A stretch of 64,000 nt of DNA from CALSPH01 sp041690035 (GCA_041690035.1 JBDNFC010000081.1:3750-67749), one strand, 5' to 3'; shown: positions 32,623 through 41,966, counted from the first letter of the stretch. Notes: a model not told the origin generated them from the letters alone. Program-made: numbers and translations.

Positions 32623-34101
32623 TTATTCCTTTACAATTTTTAAGCTACTTAAACCATTTTTAGTAGTCACGTTTACTAAGTAAGTTCCATTGCTTAATGC
32701 TGAAAAATCAACAATTGAATTTAAACCTTTATTTTCATTTATAGTTTTAATTACTTTACCAGTAATATCTAATATTTCAATTTTCAAAATATCACTGTTA
32801 GCATTAATATTTAAGCTGCCATTAACAGGGTTTGGATAAGCATTGGCATCCCCTAATTTTACATCTTTCACAGACAAAGCATAATTTGAAACAAAACCCA
32901 TAGAAATAGCCATTCTAGGAGCTACATATTTACATATTGAATCTATAAAAGCCATTGCTTTCTCTTTGCTCATGTTTGGATTTGATCTCAAGCCATTAGT
33001 TACAATAGCTTGTCCATTGGATATATTTGTTTTTATAAAATTGGTATCATACCACTCCCATGGTCCAGATGCATTTATTTGACCAAGAATAGTATATAAT
33101 CCATCAATACCATCTCTGGTATTCAATATTCTTGACAAATTGCCACCTACTTTTCCTTTGTATGAAGCATTATTGCCCAATCTGTCTACTTTTTTCATAA
33201 TATCTCCTCCACCGCTCACTTCCACAACACTGGTAGATGTGCCTGGTACAAACACAATGCCTAATCCGTAAGGAGCAAATGGATCTAATAAACCATGCAC
33301 AGAAACAACAGGTGCTTCGCCACTTTCTATCCAAGAGCTATCTCCAACAGCACCACCAATGGTAAAACCAAATTTAAAATCTGCATTATGATTTTTCCAA
33401 TTATCTTTATTTAAAAAAGGTAACCCACCAAATCCTGCAATATTTCCAAAAACAGCCTCTCTAACATAGGGTTGGGCTGGCATTGAGTCAAAATTGATAA
33501 ATTTATCAATCAATAACTCACTTGATTTATTCAAAGAGATTGTATTTATAGCTACATATCCCCCAGTTCCGTTGCCGCCAATTGCAATCTTATTAGTATC
33601 TACCTTAAATGGGTTATTGTTAAATGCAGCCTCCTTAGCAAAAAATCTTGCAGCGGTTTTAGCGTCATGCATAGAACGATAAACTGCTTGCAAAATTGTT
33701 GATGTTCTTACCTTTTCATCAGCAGATAGTGCATTCCATCCTTGACGGTATGAAATATTTGCAACCACATAGCCTCTTTTTGCAAATTCTTTAGCAAATT
33801 CTACAGTTGCACTATCAGTTTTATCTCCTGTTGGCAATTGGTTTGCAAATCTAGGGATATAGCTTCCAGTATGACAGAAAATGATTAAAGGCCTTTTTGT
33901 AGCAGTATCACCTGCTGGCTCATAAACGTCCATTCTTAAATCTACAGCCATGGGAGCACCGGTAATGATTGTAAAGTTGTTGCCATAAATAACATTTGAG
34001 TTTACAGTAACGTCTGTAAAAACTTTTTCAACATACCTTATTTGGGCAAACATGCTAATACTAAATAAAGTAATGGTTAGGGTTAAGTAAATTTTCTTCA
34101 T
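32623..34101 (-). CDS. Secreted alpha/beta-hydrolase-like T9SS cargo lacking its serine nucleophile
   Basis: A 492-residue protein with a signal peptide (KKIYLTLTITLFSISMFAQ), an esterase-like alpha/beta-hydrolase domain (about 45-400), and a C-terminal T9SS type A sorting domain beginning AYPNPVNGSLNI and ending LSSLKIVKE. The fold is recognisable from PLIIFCHTGSYIP (oxyanion strand), YVVANISYRQGW, and VSVHGLLDPFAP with the acid Asp. The nucleophile elbow, normally G-x-S-x-G-G, reads G-N-G178-T-G-G. The catalytic Ser is replaced by Gly, so ordinary esterase activity is not expected. It sits downstream of a TonB-dependent receptor on the same strand. Confidence 0.85.
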   Translation of the reverse strand: MKKIYLTLTITLFSISMFAQIRYVEKVFTDVTVNSNVIYGNNFTIITGAPMAVDLRMDVYEPAGDTATKRPLIIFCHTGSYIPRFANQLPTGDKTDSATVEFAKEFAKRGYVVANISYRQGWNALSADEKVRTSTILQAVYRSMHDAKTAARFFAKEAAFNNNPFKVDTNKIAIGGNGTGGYVAINTISLNKSSELLIDKFINFDSMPAQPYVREAVFGNIAGFGGLPFLNKDNWKNHNADFKFGFTIGGAVGDSSWIESGEAPVVSVHGLLDPFAPYGLGIVFVPGTSTSVVEVSGGGDIMKKVDRLGNNASYKGKVGGNLSRILNTRDGIDGLYTILGQINASGPWEWYDTNFIKTNISNGQAIVTNGLRSNPNMSKEKAMAFIDSICKYVAPRMAISMGFVSNYALSVKDVKLGDANAYPNPVNGSLNINANSDILKIEILDITGKVIKTINENKGLNSIVDFSALSNGTYLVNVTTKNGLSSLKIVKE

Positions 34102-34164
34102 ATATTTTTTTTTTAAATTTAAGGTTCAATATTAACCAATTTTTAATTAATTTATGAATTTATT

Positions 34165-36957
34165 TTATTTTATATCTAATAACAAAGAGGCATAGGCCAA
34201 TCTACCCACCTGAGGGCCGCCATATACTTGGTATGCAAGATTATTTGTTAAATTACTTGCGCCCAACTTAATAGTAATATTATGTTTTTTATAGAACTTG
34301 CTTATTTGAGCATCTAATAAATAATAACTCTCAATTTCGCCAGTAAATTGAGGCGACCCCTCAAATAAAAATCCTTCAATCCATTTAAAATTCATATTAA
34401 AAGAAAGGTCTCTTATGCTCCATTTTCTTAGATGAATCGCCAGTTGATTTCCGCCAAATCCAAGATTAAACTTGTGTCGAGGTGTATTAAACGCTGGAAT
34501 CAAGGGGTCTGTAGATCCCATCCTGTTAAACTCGTTCCATGAATAATTGCCATTGATGATTAAATACTTGCTTAAACTGTATGTTAAACCTATGGCAGCG
34601 CCTGTAGTCAGTACTAAATCTTTTGAATTAGTAGCAACCCGATATGCTTGGGCAGTAGTTAGCCGATTTAAGGTAGTATCTATTGTAATATCAACCCCCA
34701 ATTTATACCCTATAAAATTAGTATAGAAACTTGTGTAGTAGCTTACATCTATTAGCAACTTATCTTTAAAAATCACTCCTTTATACCCTGCCTCTAATGT
34801 GCGCACCTGCTCAGGCTTTATGGGGTCTAAATTAAAATATTGAAGTAAACTTCTATCTTGTTTATCAATATACTCGACCAAAGACTCTGTTGTAACTAAA
34901 TTTTTAATTCCATTAATATTGCCTAGCAGTATTGCGCGTCCCACATTATAATAGAGGTATTGGTCTGACAAGGTAGGATTGCGAATTGCTGATGAAAAAG
35001 AGAAACGATAAGTATTTTTGGCATTTCTTAAATAAACTAGTGATGCAGCAGGAGAAAAAAGAAGATTGAAGTTTTCATTTTTATCCAGCCTAAAATTCAA
35101 AGATGCTTTTAGCTTATCGTCTAAAAATTTTTTATCCGCTCCACCATATAAACCAACCTCCCTGTTTGTTATTTTTCGATTGCCAGTATCTTCAAAAATC
35201 GTTCCCCTTGTATTTGGAGCGTAATACCTGCCGCTTACACCCGCAGTAATTACGTAGTTTTTGTAATCAAATTTTCTTTGAGCCTGAAAATGATATAATG
35301 CAGATTTATCATAAAACCCGCTACCACCCTCAATCAATGATTTTCTGCTGGTAATAAGGTTTAGCATACTGTCAAAAGCGCGTGTGCCAGGGGCAAACCT
35401 ATCAGAGGTTACTGTGCTATGCGGCAAACCATTTGCCGAAAGTTCACCATCAGCTACCTTTCTAGCTTCATTATGCAACCTTATTATCATCGTATCATAT
35501 AATGCCAGCAAAGAATCTGCTATTCTAAAAGCATCTGGATTGTTAAAAAATTGGCTGGGCCATCCGGGTATTTGTCTTACTTGAGGTCTTCCATTTCTGA
35601 TCCAATAGCCACTGTAATCTTGGCTCCAATTTGTCTTATTTTTTGCAGCATCTTGCATTACTAATGCCGTCAGCACAGCATCATAGGTGTTTCCTGCATC
35701 CTCGTTAGTGGCATATACTCTAATAAAGCCTTTGGACGATTTTAATTCTAGCCTATTCTGAAAAAATCGAATATCTTTTAAACTAAACCTATTTTCTCCT
35801 TGATAAACAGTGCTGCCTTCTCCAAAATTAAACTGATAATTAAGCTCATTTTTTTTGTCAATTTTATATGCTAATAAAGTATTGTATTTCACATTTCTGG
35901 TATTGTAATCCACAAGGTCTTTTTCCCAATACCCTGTCCTATTAAACCGACCTAGACCAGGATATTGAGCAATGGCATTTAATCCCGTAAAATTATTGTC
36001 TGATTTAGGCTGTTCATCGCCATATCTATTTACCGCATCATAACCCCCATTATTATTTGCACTGCTAGCACTCTGCGCAGTTGCACTTCTATTATCTGCT
36101 GCCCAATCTAATGCACGCATTGTAAAAAGATTTATTTTGTAAGCAAATTTATCCTCCCCTTTCTTGTTTTTAAATACTTGGGCATACCGCACAGCAAATT
36201 CATACAGATTTCTTTCGCCTACTTTTACACTCACCGTTAGGCCGGGAAAACGCCATGGATCTTTTGTTGTCATATTAATCACTCCATTAAAAGCATTGGG
36301 GCCAAAAAAAGCAGTACTTGCACCAGCAAATATATCCGTATTAAATATGTCTATTTCTGATGCTCCCAAAAAATTACCTAAAGAGAAGTTTAGGCCCGGA
36401 GATTGATTGTCAACTCCGTCTATCAATTGCAAAGACCTTACTGGACTTGTTGAATTAAAACCCCTTGTATTTATTACCCTAAAACCAAGACTAGCAGTGG
36501 TTACATCTACCCCTTTTAAATGCCCCAAACCTTCATAAAAATTGGCAGCAGGTGTTGCCTTGATCGCATTAATGCCCATACTTTCTATAGTTAATGGCTG
36601 CTCTCGCAGCTTTTCTGATATTTTATCTCCTTTGATAATTACGGCTTGTAACAATTTTGCAGCAGGGCTAATAAAAATTTCTAAATTTGAAATAGCAGAA
36701 TCTACCACAATTTCTTTATCAATGTAGCCAAAATAGCTCACCTTAATTTTTGCTGGAAAAACAATGTCTTTGGCAATAAAGTTTCCATCAAAATCTGTAT
36801 AAACAGTTTTAGATTGTTCTAAAAATTTAATTGAAACCATAGCAATAGGTTCATTATTAAAAGTATCTTTTATAACACCTTTTAAATTAGATTGTGCAGA
36901 TAGTGTATTTATGGAAGCGGATATTGCCACCAAAATTAATAAGTAGTTTCTTGCCAT
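34165..36957 (-). CDS. TonB-dependent outer-membrane receptor with a carboxypeptidase-regulatory-like N-terminus
   Basis: A 930-residue receptor. A signal peptide (YLLILVAISASINTLSAQ) precedes a CarboxypepD_reg-like domain (about 24-95, GVIKDTFNNEPIAMVSIKF, KVSYFGYIDKEI). The plug has VDVTTASLGFRVINTRGFNS, LQLIDGVDNQSPG and INMTTKDPW. The beta-barrel runs to the C-terminal aromatic/Leu end (RLAYASLLLDIK). The ligand is unknown. No SusD-like partner is present. The hydrolase-like secreted protein lies 63 bp downstream on the same strand, and a prohibitin-like gene lies 77 bp upstream. Confidence 0.93.
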   Translation of the reverse strand: MARNYLLILVAISASINTLSAQSNLKGVIKDTFNNEPIAMVSIKFLEQSKTVYTDFDGNFIAKDIVFPAKIKVSYFGYIDKEIVVDSAISNLEIFISPAAKLLQAVIIKGDKISEKLREQPLTIESMGINAIKATPAANFYEGLGHLKGVDVTTASLGFRVINTRGFNSTSPVRSLQLIDGVDNQSPGLNFSLGNFLGASEIDIFNTDIFAGASTAFFGPNAFNGVINMTTKDPWRFPGLTVSVKVGERNLYEFAVRYAQVFKNKKGEDKFAYKINLFTMRALDWAADNRSATAQSASSANNNGGYDAVNRYGDEQPKSDNNFTGLNAIAQYPGLGRFNRTGYWEKDLVDYNTRNVKYNTLLAYKIDKKNELNYQFNFGEGSTVYQGENRFSLKDIRFFQNRLELKSSKGFIRVYATNEDAGNTYDAVLTALVMQDAAKNKTNWSQDYSGYWIRNGRPQVRQIPGWPSQFFNNPDAFRIADSLLALYDTMIIRLHNEARKVADGELSANGLPHSTVTSDRFAPGTRAFDSMLNLITSRKSLIEGGSGFYDKSALYHFQAQRKFDYKNYVITAGVSGRYYAPNTRGTIFEDTGNRKITNREVGLYGGADKKFLDDKLKASLNFRLDKNENFNLLFSPAASLVYLRNAKNTYRFSFSSAIRNPTLSDQYLYYNVGRAILLGNINGIKNLVTTESLVEYIDKQDRSLLQYFNLDPIKPEQVRTLEAGYKGVIFKDKLLIDVSYYTSFYTNFIGYKLGVDITIDTTLNRLTTAQAYRVATNSKDLVLTTGAAIGLTYSLSKYLIINGNYSWNEFNRMGSTDPLIPAFNTPRHKFNLGFGGNQLAIHLRKWSIRDLSFNMNFKWIEGFLFEGSPQFTGEIESYYLLDAQISKFYKKHNITIKLGASNLTNNLAYQVYGGPQVGRLAYASLLLDIK

Positions 36958-37034
36958 AGATAATTCTTAAATGAAAAGTGGCGCAAGATATTTAATTTAT
37001 CTTATAAAATATCTTATTGTACTCAATTTAAAAA

Positions 37035-37814
37035 TTAGGGCGTATTTAGTAAGGTGGGCAGTTTGCCCTCAGAAACAATTATTTTTGCGTTTGATGATTC
37101 GCTCAATTTCAACATTGCCTCTATTTGTTTTAGTTTTATTATTTGATCTGTTAACCCTTCTGAAAGTATTAATTGGGCATCCCTAATTCCTTTTGCCTCT
37201 ATTATTTTCCTTTCAGCATTTAGTTTTTCTTGGTCAATAACAAACTTCATACGCAATGCATCTTGTTCTGCCTGCAATTTTTGCTCTATAGAACTTGTTA
37301 AACCTGGCGGCAATTGAATACTTTTCATCAACACCCGCTCTACAATTAATCCATTTTTTAGTAATAAATTATTCATTGTAACTAATATAGAATCTTCTAT
37401 AACTGATCTTAAACCACTGTGCATATCTTTAGCAAAATATTGCGCACAAACATCTGATGCGGTAGACCTAAAAACATTAGAAATAATTGGCTCATAATCT
37501 AATCCAAGATTAGCTATTAATTGAGGCAAGCTGTCTTTTTCTACCTTATATAGAATAGAGATTTGAGATTGAACACTCAAGCCCTCTTTACTTGGCAAAG
37601 ATAGAGAAAGCTCCAAATTATTGGTTCTTGTGGAAACTATAACAACTTTTGAAATAAAAGGATTGTAGGTTATTGAGCCTTGAGTTTTTACATCTGTGCT
37701 TAACTTACCAATACTTTGTTTAACACCTGCTTCGCCTGGCCTAATAATTACGCAACCCGATATTAATATTGAGATCATCAATACGTTTACTGCAATGCTC
37801 TTATTAATTTTCAT
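37035..37814 (-). CDS. Prohibitin/SPFH-domain lipoprotein
   Basis: A 259-residue SPFH/band 7 protein. The N-terminus (VLMISILISGC) is a lipobox, so Cys21 may be acylated. The SPFH core includes RPGEAGVKQSIGKL, TRTNNLELSL and SVQSQISILYKV. A helical region with KLQAEQDALRMKFVIDQEKLNAERKIIEAKGIRDAQ matches the prohibitin coiled coil. These proteins form membrane-associated rings that modulate proteases or organise lipids. The lipobox suggests a periplasmic or outer-membrane form, unlike the usual membrane-spanning HflC/K. Confidence 0.85.
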   Translation of the reverse strand: MKINKSIAVNVLMISILISGCVIIRPGEAGVKQSIGKLSTDVKTQGSITYNPFISKVVIVSTRTNNLELSLSLPSKEGLSVQSQISILYKVEKDSLPQLIANLGLDYEPIISNVFRSTASDVCAQYFAKDMHSGLRSVIEDSILVTMNNLLLKNGLIVERVLMKSIQLPPGLTSSIEQKLQAEQDALRMKFVIDQEKLNAERKIIEAKGIRDAQLILSEGLTDQIIKLKQIEAMLKLSESSNAKIIVSEGKLPTLLNTP

Positions 37815-37912
37815 GTCTGTATAACAAAACAGTATGGCAATTGTTTTAAATTCAAACCGTTATGATAAATTCATCTTTTTTTTTAGGTAGAAAAAAATAA
37901 TTTGCATTTTAT

Positions 37913-38566
37913 ATGAAACTTTTTGAAACAAAACTAACAATAAACCGCACAGATATTTCAATTTCTGCTAAAAAATACATTTGTTTCAACGATTTTAAAA
38001 CTATTTGTTTAAGCGATTTACATTTAGGTAAGGCAGGTTATTTTAGTCAAAACAATTTGCCATTGCCTGTCATTGCCCATCAAATAGATTTAGACAATTT
38101 AAAAGAAATAGATATTTTATACAACGCTTATACCATCTTAATCCTTGGAGATTTATTTCACAGTAGCAATATTTATGAAGCAGAAGAGCTGAGAAATATC
38201 ATTGATAAATCAAAAAATGATTGGATATTGATAAAAGGCAATCATGATATTTTAGACAATGCCACTTACCTAAATATGGGTTTTAAAAAAGTATTCAAAA
38301 AATACATTCAAAAAGATTTTTGTTTTGTACACGAGCCTAACGAGAATGATTTGGCTAAATATTTTTGCATTTGTGGACACTTGCATCCAGGGGTAATACT
38401 AAGGAGTAAAGGTAAACAAAGTTTTTCTTTTCCATGCTTTTATAAAACGCAAACCCAACTAATTTTACCCGCTTTTGGTAGCTTAACAGGATTATTTTTC
38501 ATAAAACCAATTAAAAAACAAACTACAACTATTGCTATTTGTAACCAAAGACTATATGAAATATAG
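37913..38566 (+). CDS. pdeM: PdeM-like metallophosphoesterase (ligase-associated DNA damage response)
   Basis: A 217-residue calcineurin-like phosphoesterase. Metal-binding motifs in order: SDLHLGKAGYF, LGDLFHS, KGNHD, and CGHLHPG. The overall pattern matches PdeM, an endonuclease-type protein linked in many bacteria to an ATP-dependent DNA ligase and a helicase in DNA repair. Neither partner is in this window, so the repair role is family knowledge rather than context. It is divergent from the prohibitin gene. Confidence 0.85.
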   Translation: MKLFETKLTINRTDISISAKKYICFNDFKTICLSDLHLGKAGYFSQNNLPLPVIAHQIDLDNLKEIDILYNAYTILILGDLFHSSNIYEAEELRNIIDKSKNDWILIKGNHDILDNATYLNMGFKKVFKKYIQKDFCFVHEPNENDLAKYFCICGHLHPGVILRSKGKQSFSFPCFYKTQTQLILPAFGSLTGLFFIKPIKKQTTTIAICNQRLYEI

Positions 38567-38599
38567 CCTAATGCAAGACAATCAATTTTTAAAATCTTG

Positions 38600-39295
38600 T
38601 TATATCTTTAATGATCCAATTCCGCCATCTACCCCAATAATCTGACCTGTTATAAATGCTGCATTTTTACTCAATAAATAAACAGCCAAAGAGGCTAATT
38701 CTTCTTTTGAACCTATTTTTTTTAAGGGATGTCTTTCTGCAGATGCTGCTTGTTTTTCTGGGGTAGCAAGTAATGCACTTGCAAGAGGGGTATCGGTTAG
38801 AGATGGGGCAATGCAATTTACCCTGATACCTGCAGTTGCAAATTCTGCAGCCATAGATATAGAAAGACCTTGCAATCCCGCTTTGGCGGCAGCTATGCTT
38901 GCATGAAAAGGCATGCCTGTATTACTGGCTACAGTGCTAAAGAAAACTACTGAAGATTGCTTTGCTTTTCTTAGCTGTGGCAAGCAAGCTTTTATTACTT
39001 TAAAGGCACCTATTACATTGATATAGTAATCATCTGCAAAATCTTGCTCTGTATACCTGTTTAATGGTTTCAAATTTATAGTTCCTGGACAATAAACTAC
39101 TCCATGCAATTCTTCTGGCAGCATATCAGTAGGGAAATCGTTTTTTATATCATAATTCTGATAATAAATATTTGAAGCATCAGGTACACCTTTTTTTTCT
39201 CTTCCAGTTACAAATAATTGATAATCTTTAGCCATCATATTTACAATTTCTCCGCCAATGCCAGAAGTTCCACCTATAATTAATATATTTTTCAT
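38600..39295 (-). CDS. Short-chain dehydrogenase-like protein lacking the catalytic tyrosine
   Basis: A 231-residue SDR fold from the ATG at 39295 (an upstream in-frame start at 39316 adds seven residues before the Rossmann strand). The cofactor loop is GGTSGIGGEI, and INVIGAF supplies the structural Asn. Ser120 (FFSTVASNTG) and Lys138 are present, but the Y-x-x-x-K motif reads I134-A-A-A-K138, so the proton-donating Tyr is missing. GMPFHASIAAAKAGLQGL looks like a conserved SDR subfamily of Bacteroidota and Proteobacteria that I associate with photolyase/cryptochrome and tspO neighbours. tspO is indeed divergent from it here. Its activity is uncertain. Confidence 0.85.
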   Translation of the reverse strand: MKNILIIGGTSGIGGEIVNMMAKDYQLFVTGREKKGVPDASNIYYQNYDIKNDFPTDMLPEELHGVVYCPGTINLKPLNRYTEQDFADDYYINVIGAFKVIKACLPQLRKAKQSSVVFFSTVASNTGMPFHASIAAAKAGLQGLSISMAAEFATAGIRVNCIAPSLTDTPLASALLATPEKQAASAERHPLKKIGSKEELASLAVYLLSKNAAFITGQIIGVDGGIGSLKI

Positions 39296-39463
39296 AATGA
39301 TAGAACCATTAATCAAAGTGATAGTTTTTATAGAAACTAATAACCAATAAAAAAACTACATGAATTAAATTGTAAACTAAAAGTTATCAATCTTAAGAAT
39401 CTTAAAAAAAACACAAAGTAAAGGTTAAAAAAAAAAGCAAACTTTAAATTATGAGATAAAACC

Positions 39464-39471
39464 TAAATTTG
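39464..39471 (+). promoter_or_regulatory. -7 element TAAATTTG for tspO
   Basis: Exact TAnnTTTG ending 11 nt before the tspO ATG. Confidence 0.5.
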
Positions 39472-39481
39472 CATTTCAATT

Positions 39482-39964
39482 ATGAATAAAAAAGATGTTA
39501 TCCACCTGCTCATTTTTTTAGGAATAAATTTTGCAGGATTGGGCATACGTGGCTTTATTACAAAAAGCGGTGTGGCAAGCGATTGGTATCAAAACTTATC
39601 AAAAGCACCTTGGACACCACCAGGCTGGGTTTTTGGAGTCGCATGGAGCCTTATTAAGCTTTGTTTTGCTTTTTATATGACATTTTTGCTAAAAGCATAT
39701 TTGCAGAAAAATTTAAGTTATAAACCAATCATAATCTTATTTGCCATTCAATGGGTGCTTAACTTAGCTTGGAATCCTCTGTTTTTTAGTTTTCATTATA
39801 CCCTAATAGGATTGGTTGTAATTAGCGCATTGTCAATTGTTGTGGGCTATTTTTTGTTTAATTTCAATTCGCTCTTAAAAGCAAAAACGATGTTTATTGT
39901 TCCATACTTTATTTGGATGATTATTGCTACCAGCCTAAACGGGTATGTGGTTTTTTTTAATTAA
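39482..39964 (+). CDS. tspO: TspO/MBR family tryptophan-rich sensory protein
   Basis: A 160-residue five-helix membrane protein. Signatures: KAPWTPPGWVFGVAWSLIK, IQWVLNLAWNPLFFSFHY and the aromatic-rich segment FIVPYFIWMIIATSLNGYVVFFN. TspO binds or degrades porphyrins and in photosynthetic bacteria tunes pigment gene expression in response to oxygen or light. It occurs in the same genome region as a proteorhodopsin (about 36 kb away) and is divergent from a photolyase-associated type of SDR, so a light-stress role is plausible inference. Confidence 0.93.
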   Translation: MNKKDVIHLLIFLGINFAGLGIRGFITKSGVASDWYQNLSKAPWTPPGWVFGVAWSLIKLCFAFYMTFLLKAYLQKNLSYKPIIILFAIQWVLNLAWNPLFFSFHYTLIGLVVISALSIVVGYFLFNFNSLLKAKTMFIVPYFIWMIIATSLNGYVVFFN

Positions 39965-40000
39965 AAAAAGGTATCATATTTGCAGTCAATTTTTTAAAAT

Positions 40001-41308
40001 ATGAGATATCTATTTTCAACTTCTTTTATTATGAAACTTGCATTTTTTTTTGCAAGTGGCGTGGTTATTACTTTTAGCTGCGCAAACCGCAACAAGATAG
40101 CCGAAACTGATAATCAAAGAACAATTTCGAATACAATAGCTAAAGCCAATAATGATAGTATAATCTTCACAAGTTTACCCATACAAACAGGAGCCTCTCA
40201 AACAGAAATATATATATCAAGTTTAAAAAATAAAAAACTGGCATTGGTGGTAAATCAAACAAGTGCTATCAATCAAAAACATATTGTAGATTCGTTTCTA
40301 AATTTAGGTTTGCAAATTGTTAAGATATTTGCGCCCGAGCATGGTTTTAGGGGAGATCATGGTGCGGGAGCCAAAGTAGCATCTACTATAGATCCAAAAA
40401 CAAAATTGCCCATAATTAGTTTATATGGAAATCACAAAAAGCCAACAAAAGCTGACTTAGCAGGTATAGACCAAGTAGTTTTTGATATTCAAGATGTAGG
40501 CACTAGATTTTACACCTATTTATCTACTTTACATTACATTATGGAATCTTGCGCAGAGTTTAAAATTCCTGTTATGGTATTAGATAGGCCTAACCCAAAC
40601 GGCTTTTATATTGATGGCCCAATTTTAGAATCAGCGAACAGTTCTTTTGTTGGTATGCACCCAATACCAGTTGTGCATGGAATGACTTTGGGCGAACTTG
40701 CTCAAATGATTAATGGAGAAGGCTGGTTAAACAATAAAATTAAAGTTGAACTTCAAGTAATCAAACTCAATCATTACCACCATAATCGTAAGTATATATT
40801 ACCAATAAAGCCATCTCCAAATTTGCCAACACAGGCATCAATTTACCTTTATCCATCATTATGTTTTTTTGAAGGAACTAATATTAGCGTGGGAAGAGGC
40901 ACAGATAAACCCTTTGAATGTTTTGGTAGACCAGGATTAAAGGAAGTAAATTATACATTTATACCGAAAGCTATTCCAGGTATTGCAGATAATCCTCCGT
41001 TTGTAAATCAAATGTGTAACGGTGTGCTATTGACAAGTTTTGGCGAAAATTATTTGCCAAGCCTTCAAAAAATTTACTTAGAATGGCTGATATTAACTTA
41101 TAAACAGGCTAAAACAGAAAATCAAAAATATTTTAATGACTTTTTTATAAAACTTGCAGGAACTGATAAATTAAGGCAACAAATAGAAGAGGGTAAAACT
41201 CAAAAAGAAATACAAGACAGCTGGAAAACAGGTTTAGATAAGTTTAAAAAGCAGCGAGAACCCTATATGCTCTATGGTTTTAAAGAAAATGCAGGATTAT
41301 TTGATTAA
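40001..41308 (+). CDS. namZ: Exo-beta-N-acetylmuramidase NamZ-like lipoprotein (DUF1343)
   Basis: A 435-residue lipoprotein (signal ending VITFSC). The DUF1343/NamZ core is present: NKKLALVVNQTSAI, KIFAPEHGFRGDHGAG, ISLYGNHKKPT, VVFDIQDVGTRFYTYLSTL, VLDRPNPNG, GMTLGELA, and FFEGTNISVGRGTDKPFE. NamZ removes terminal N-acetylmuramate from peptidoglycan fragments, a step in cell-wall recycling or scavenging. The C-terminal part (about 370-435) has KYFNDFFIKLAGTDKLRQQIEEG as in the family. No other recycling genes flank it. Confidence 0.88.
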   Translation: MRYLFSTSFIMKLAFFFASGVVITFSCANRNKIAETDNQRTISNTIAKANNDSIIFTSLPIQTGASQTEIYISSLKNKKLALVVNQTSAINQKHIVDSFLNLGLQIVKIFAPEHGFRGDHGAGAKVASTIDPKTKLPIISLYGNHKKPTKADLAGIDQVVFDIQDVGTRFYTYLSTLHYIMESCAEFKIPVMVLDRPNPNGFYIDGPILESANSSFVGMHPIPVVHGMTLGELAQMINGEGWLNNKIKVELQVIKLNHYHHNRKYILPIKPSPNLPTQASIYLYPSLCFFEGTNISVGRGTDKPFECFGRPGLKEVNYTFIPKAIPGIADNPPFVNQMCNGVLLTSFGENYLPSLQKIYLEWLILTYKQAKTENQKYFNDFFIKLAGTDKLRQQIEEGKTQKEIQDSWKTGLDKFKKQREPYMLYGFKENAGLFD

Positions 41309-41365
41309 AAAATTGTTATTTTAAAAAAAAAGAATAATCTTTGCAGCCCTAAAAATCTAAAGGAA

Positions 41366-41599
41366 ATGTCAAGAATTTGTGAGCTAACAGGAAAAAAATC
41401 ATTGAAAGGAAATAAAGTTTCCCATTCAAATCATAAAACAAAACGTAGGTTTCAACCGAATTTAAAACTCAAACGGTTTTTTATTCCAGAGACAAACGAA
41501 TGGATAACATTAAAAGTGTCAACAAGTGCACTTAAAACCATCAATAAAAATGGAATTGCAAGTTGTTTAAGAAAATTTGTTAAAGAAGGAAAAATATAA
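41366..41599 (+). CDS. rpmB: 50S ribosomal protein bL28
   Basis: A 77-residue bL28: SRICELTGKKSLKGNKVSHSNHKTKRRFQPNL, then FFIPETNEWITLKVSTSALKTI, the family's core. Its stop overlaps the ATG of rpmG by one base (TAATG). The upstream sequence ends AATCTTTGCAGCCCT, a near match to the -7 element. Confidence 0.96.
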   Translation: MSRICELTGKKSLKGNKVSHSNHKTKRRFQPNLKLKRFFIPETNEWITLKVSTSALKTINKNGIASCLRKFVKEGKI

Positions 41600-41781
41600 T
41601 GGCAAAAAAAGGAAATAGAGTGCAGGTAATATTAGAATGCACCGAACAAAAATCAAGTGGAACTCCAGGTATATCGAGGTACATTACTACTAAGAATAAA
41701 AAAAACACCACAGAACGCATCGAGTTAAAAAAGTATAATTCGTATTTAAAAAAAGTTACTGTTCATAAAGAAACTAAATAA
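41599..41781 (+). CDS. rpmG: 50S ribosomal protein bL33
   Basis: A 60-residue bL33: MAKKGNRVQVILECTEQ, SRYITTKNKKNT, ELKKYNSYLKKVTVHKETK. The zinc-type Cys pairs are mostly absent (one Cys in LECTE), so this is the C-minus form. It is overlapped by rpmB and followed within 10 bp by the DUF4295 gene. Confidence 0.95.
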   Translation: MAKKGNRVQVILECTEQKSSGTPGISRYITTKNKKNTTERIELKKYNSYLKKVTVHKETK

Positions 41782-41791
41782 AATCTAAATC

Positions 41792-41944
41792 ATGGCAAAA
41801 AAAGTTGTAGCAACATTAAAAAAAGAGGGTGGTATAGAATATGTAAAAATTATTAAAGCCGTTAGATCTCCAAGAACCGGTGCATATTCTTTTAAAGAAG
41901 AAATAGTAACTGGCGAAAAAGCAAAAGAAATATTCAAATTATAA
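41792..41944 (+). CDS. DUF4295 small basic protein
   Basis: A 50-residue protein (ATG 41792, TAA 41942-41944) beginning MAKKVVATLKKEGGIEYVKI, then AVRSPRTGAYSF and ending GEKAKEIFKL. It matches the Bacteroidota-specific DUF4295, always small, basic and next to rpmG. The location and composition suggest a ribosome-associated protein; this is inference. It lies 10 bp after rpmG and before a terminator. Confidence 0.88.
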   Translation: MAKKVVATLKKEGGIEYVKIIKAVRSPRTGAYSFKEEIVTGEKAKEIFKL

Positions 41945-41966
41945 TTATCTTTATCAAAATACAATA

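Noticed and set aside
39301..39460. CRISPR-like or tandem repeats in the A-rich spacer upstream of tspO
   Set aside because: Only simple A/T-rich low complexity; no repeat unit of regular length or spacer pattern.
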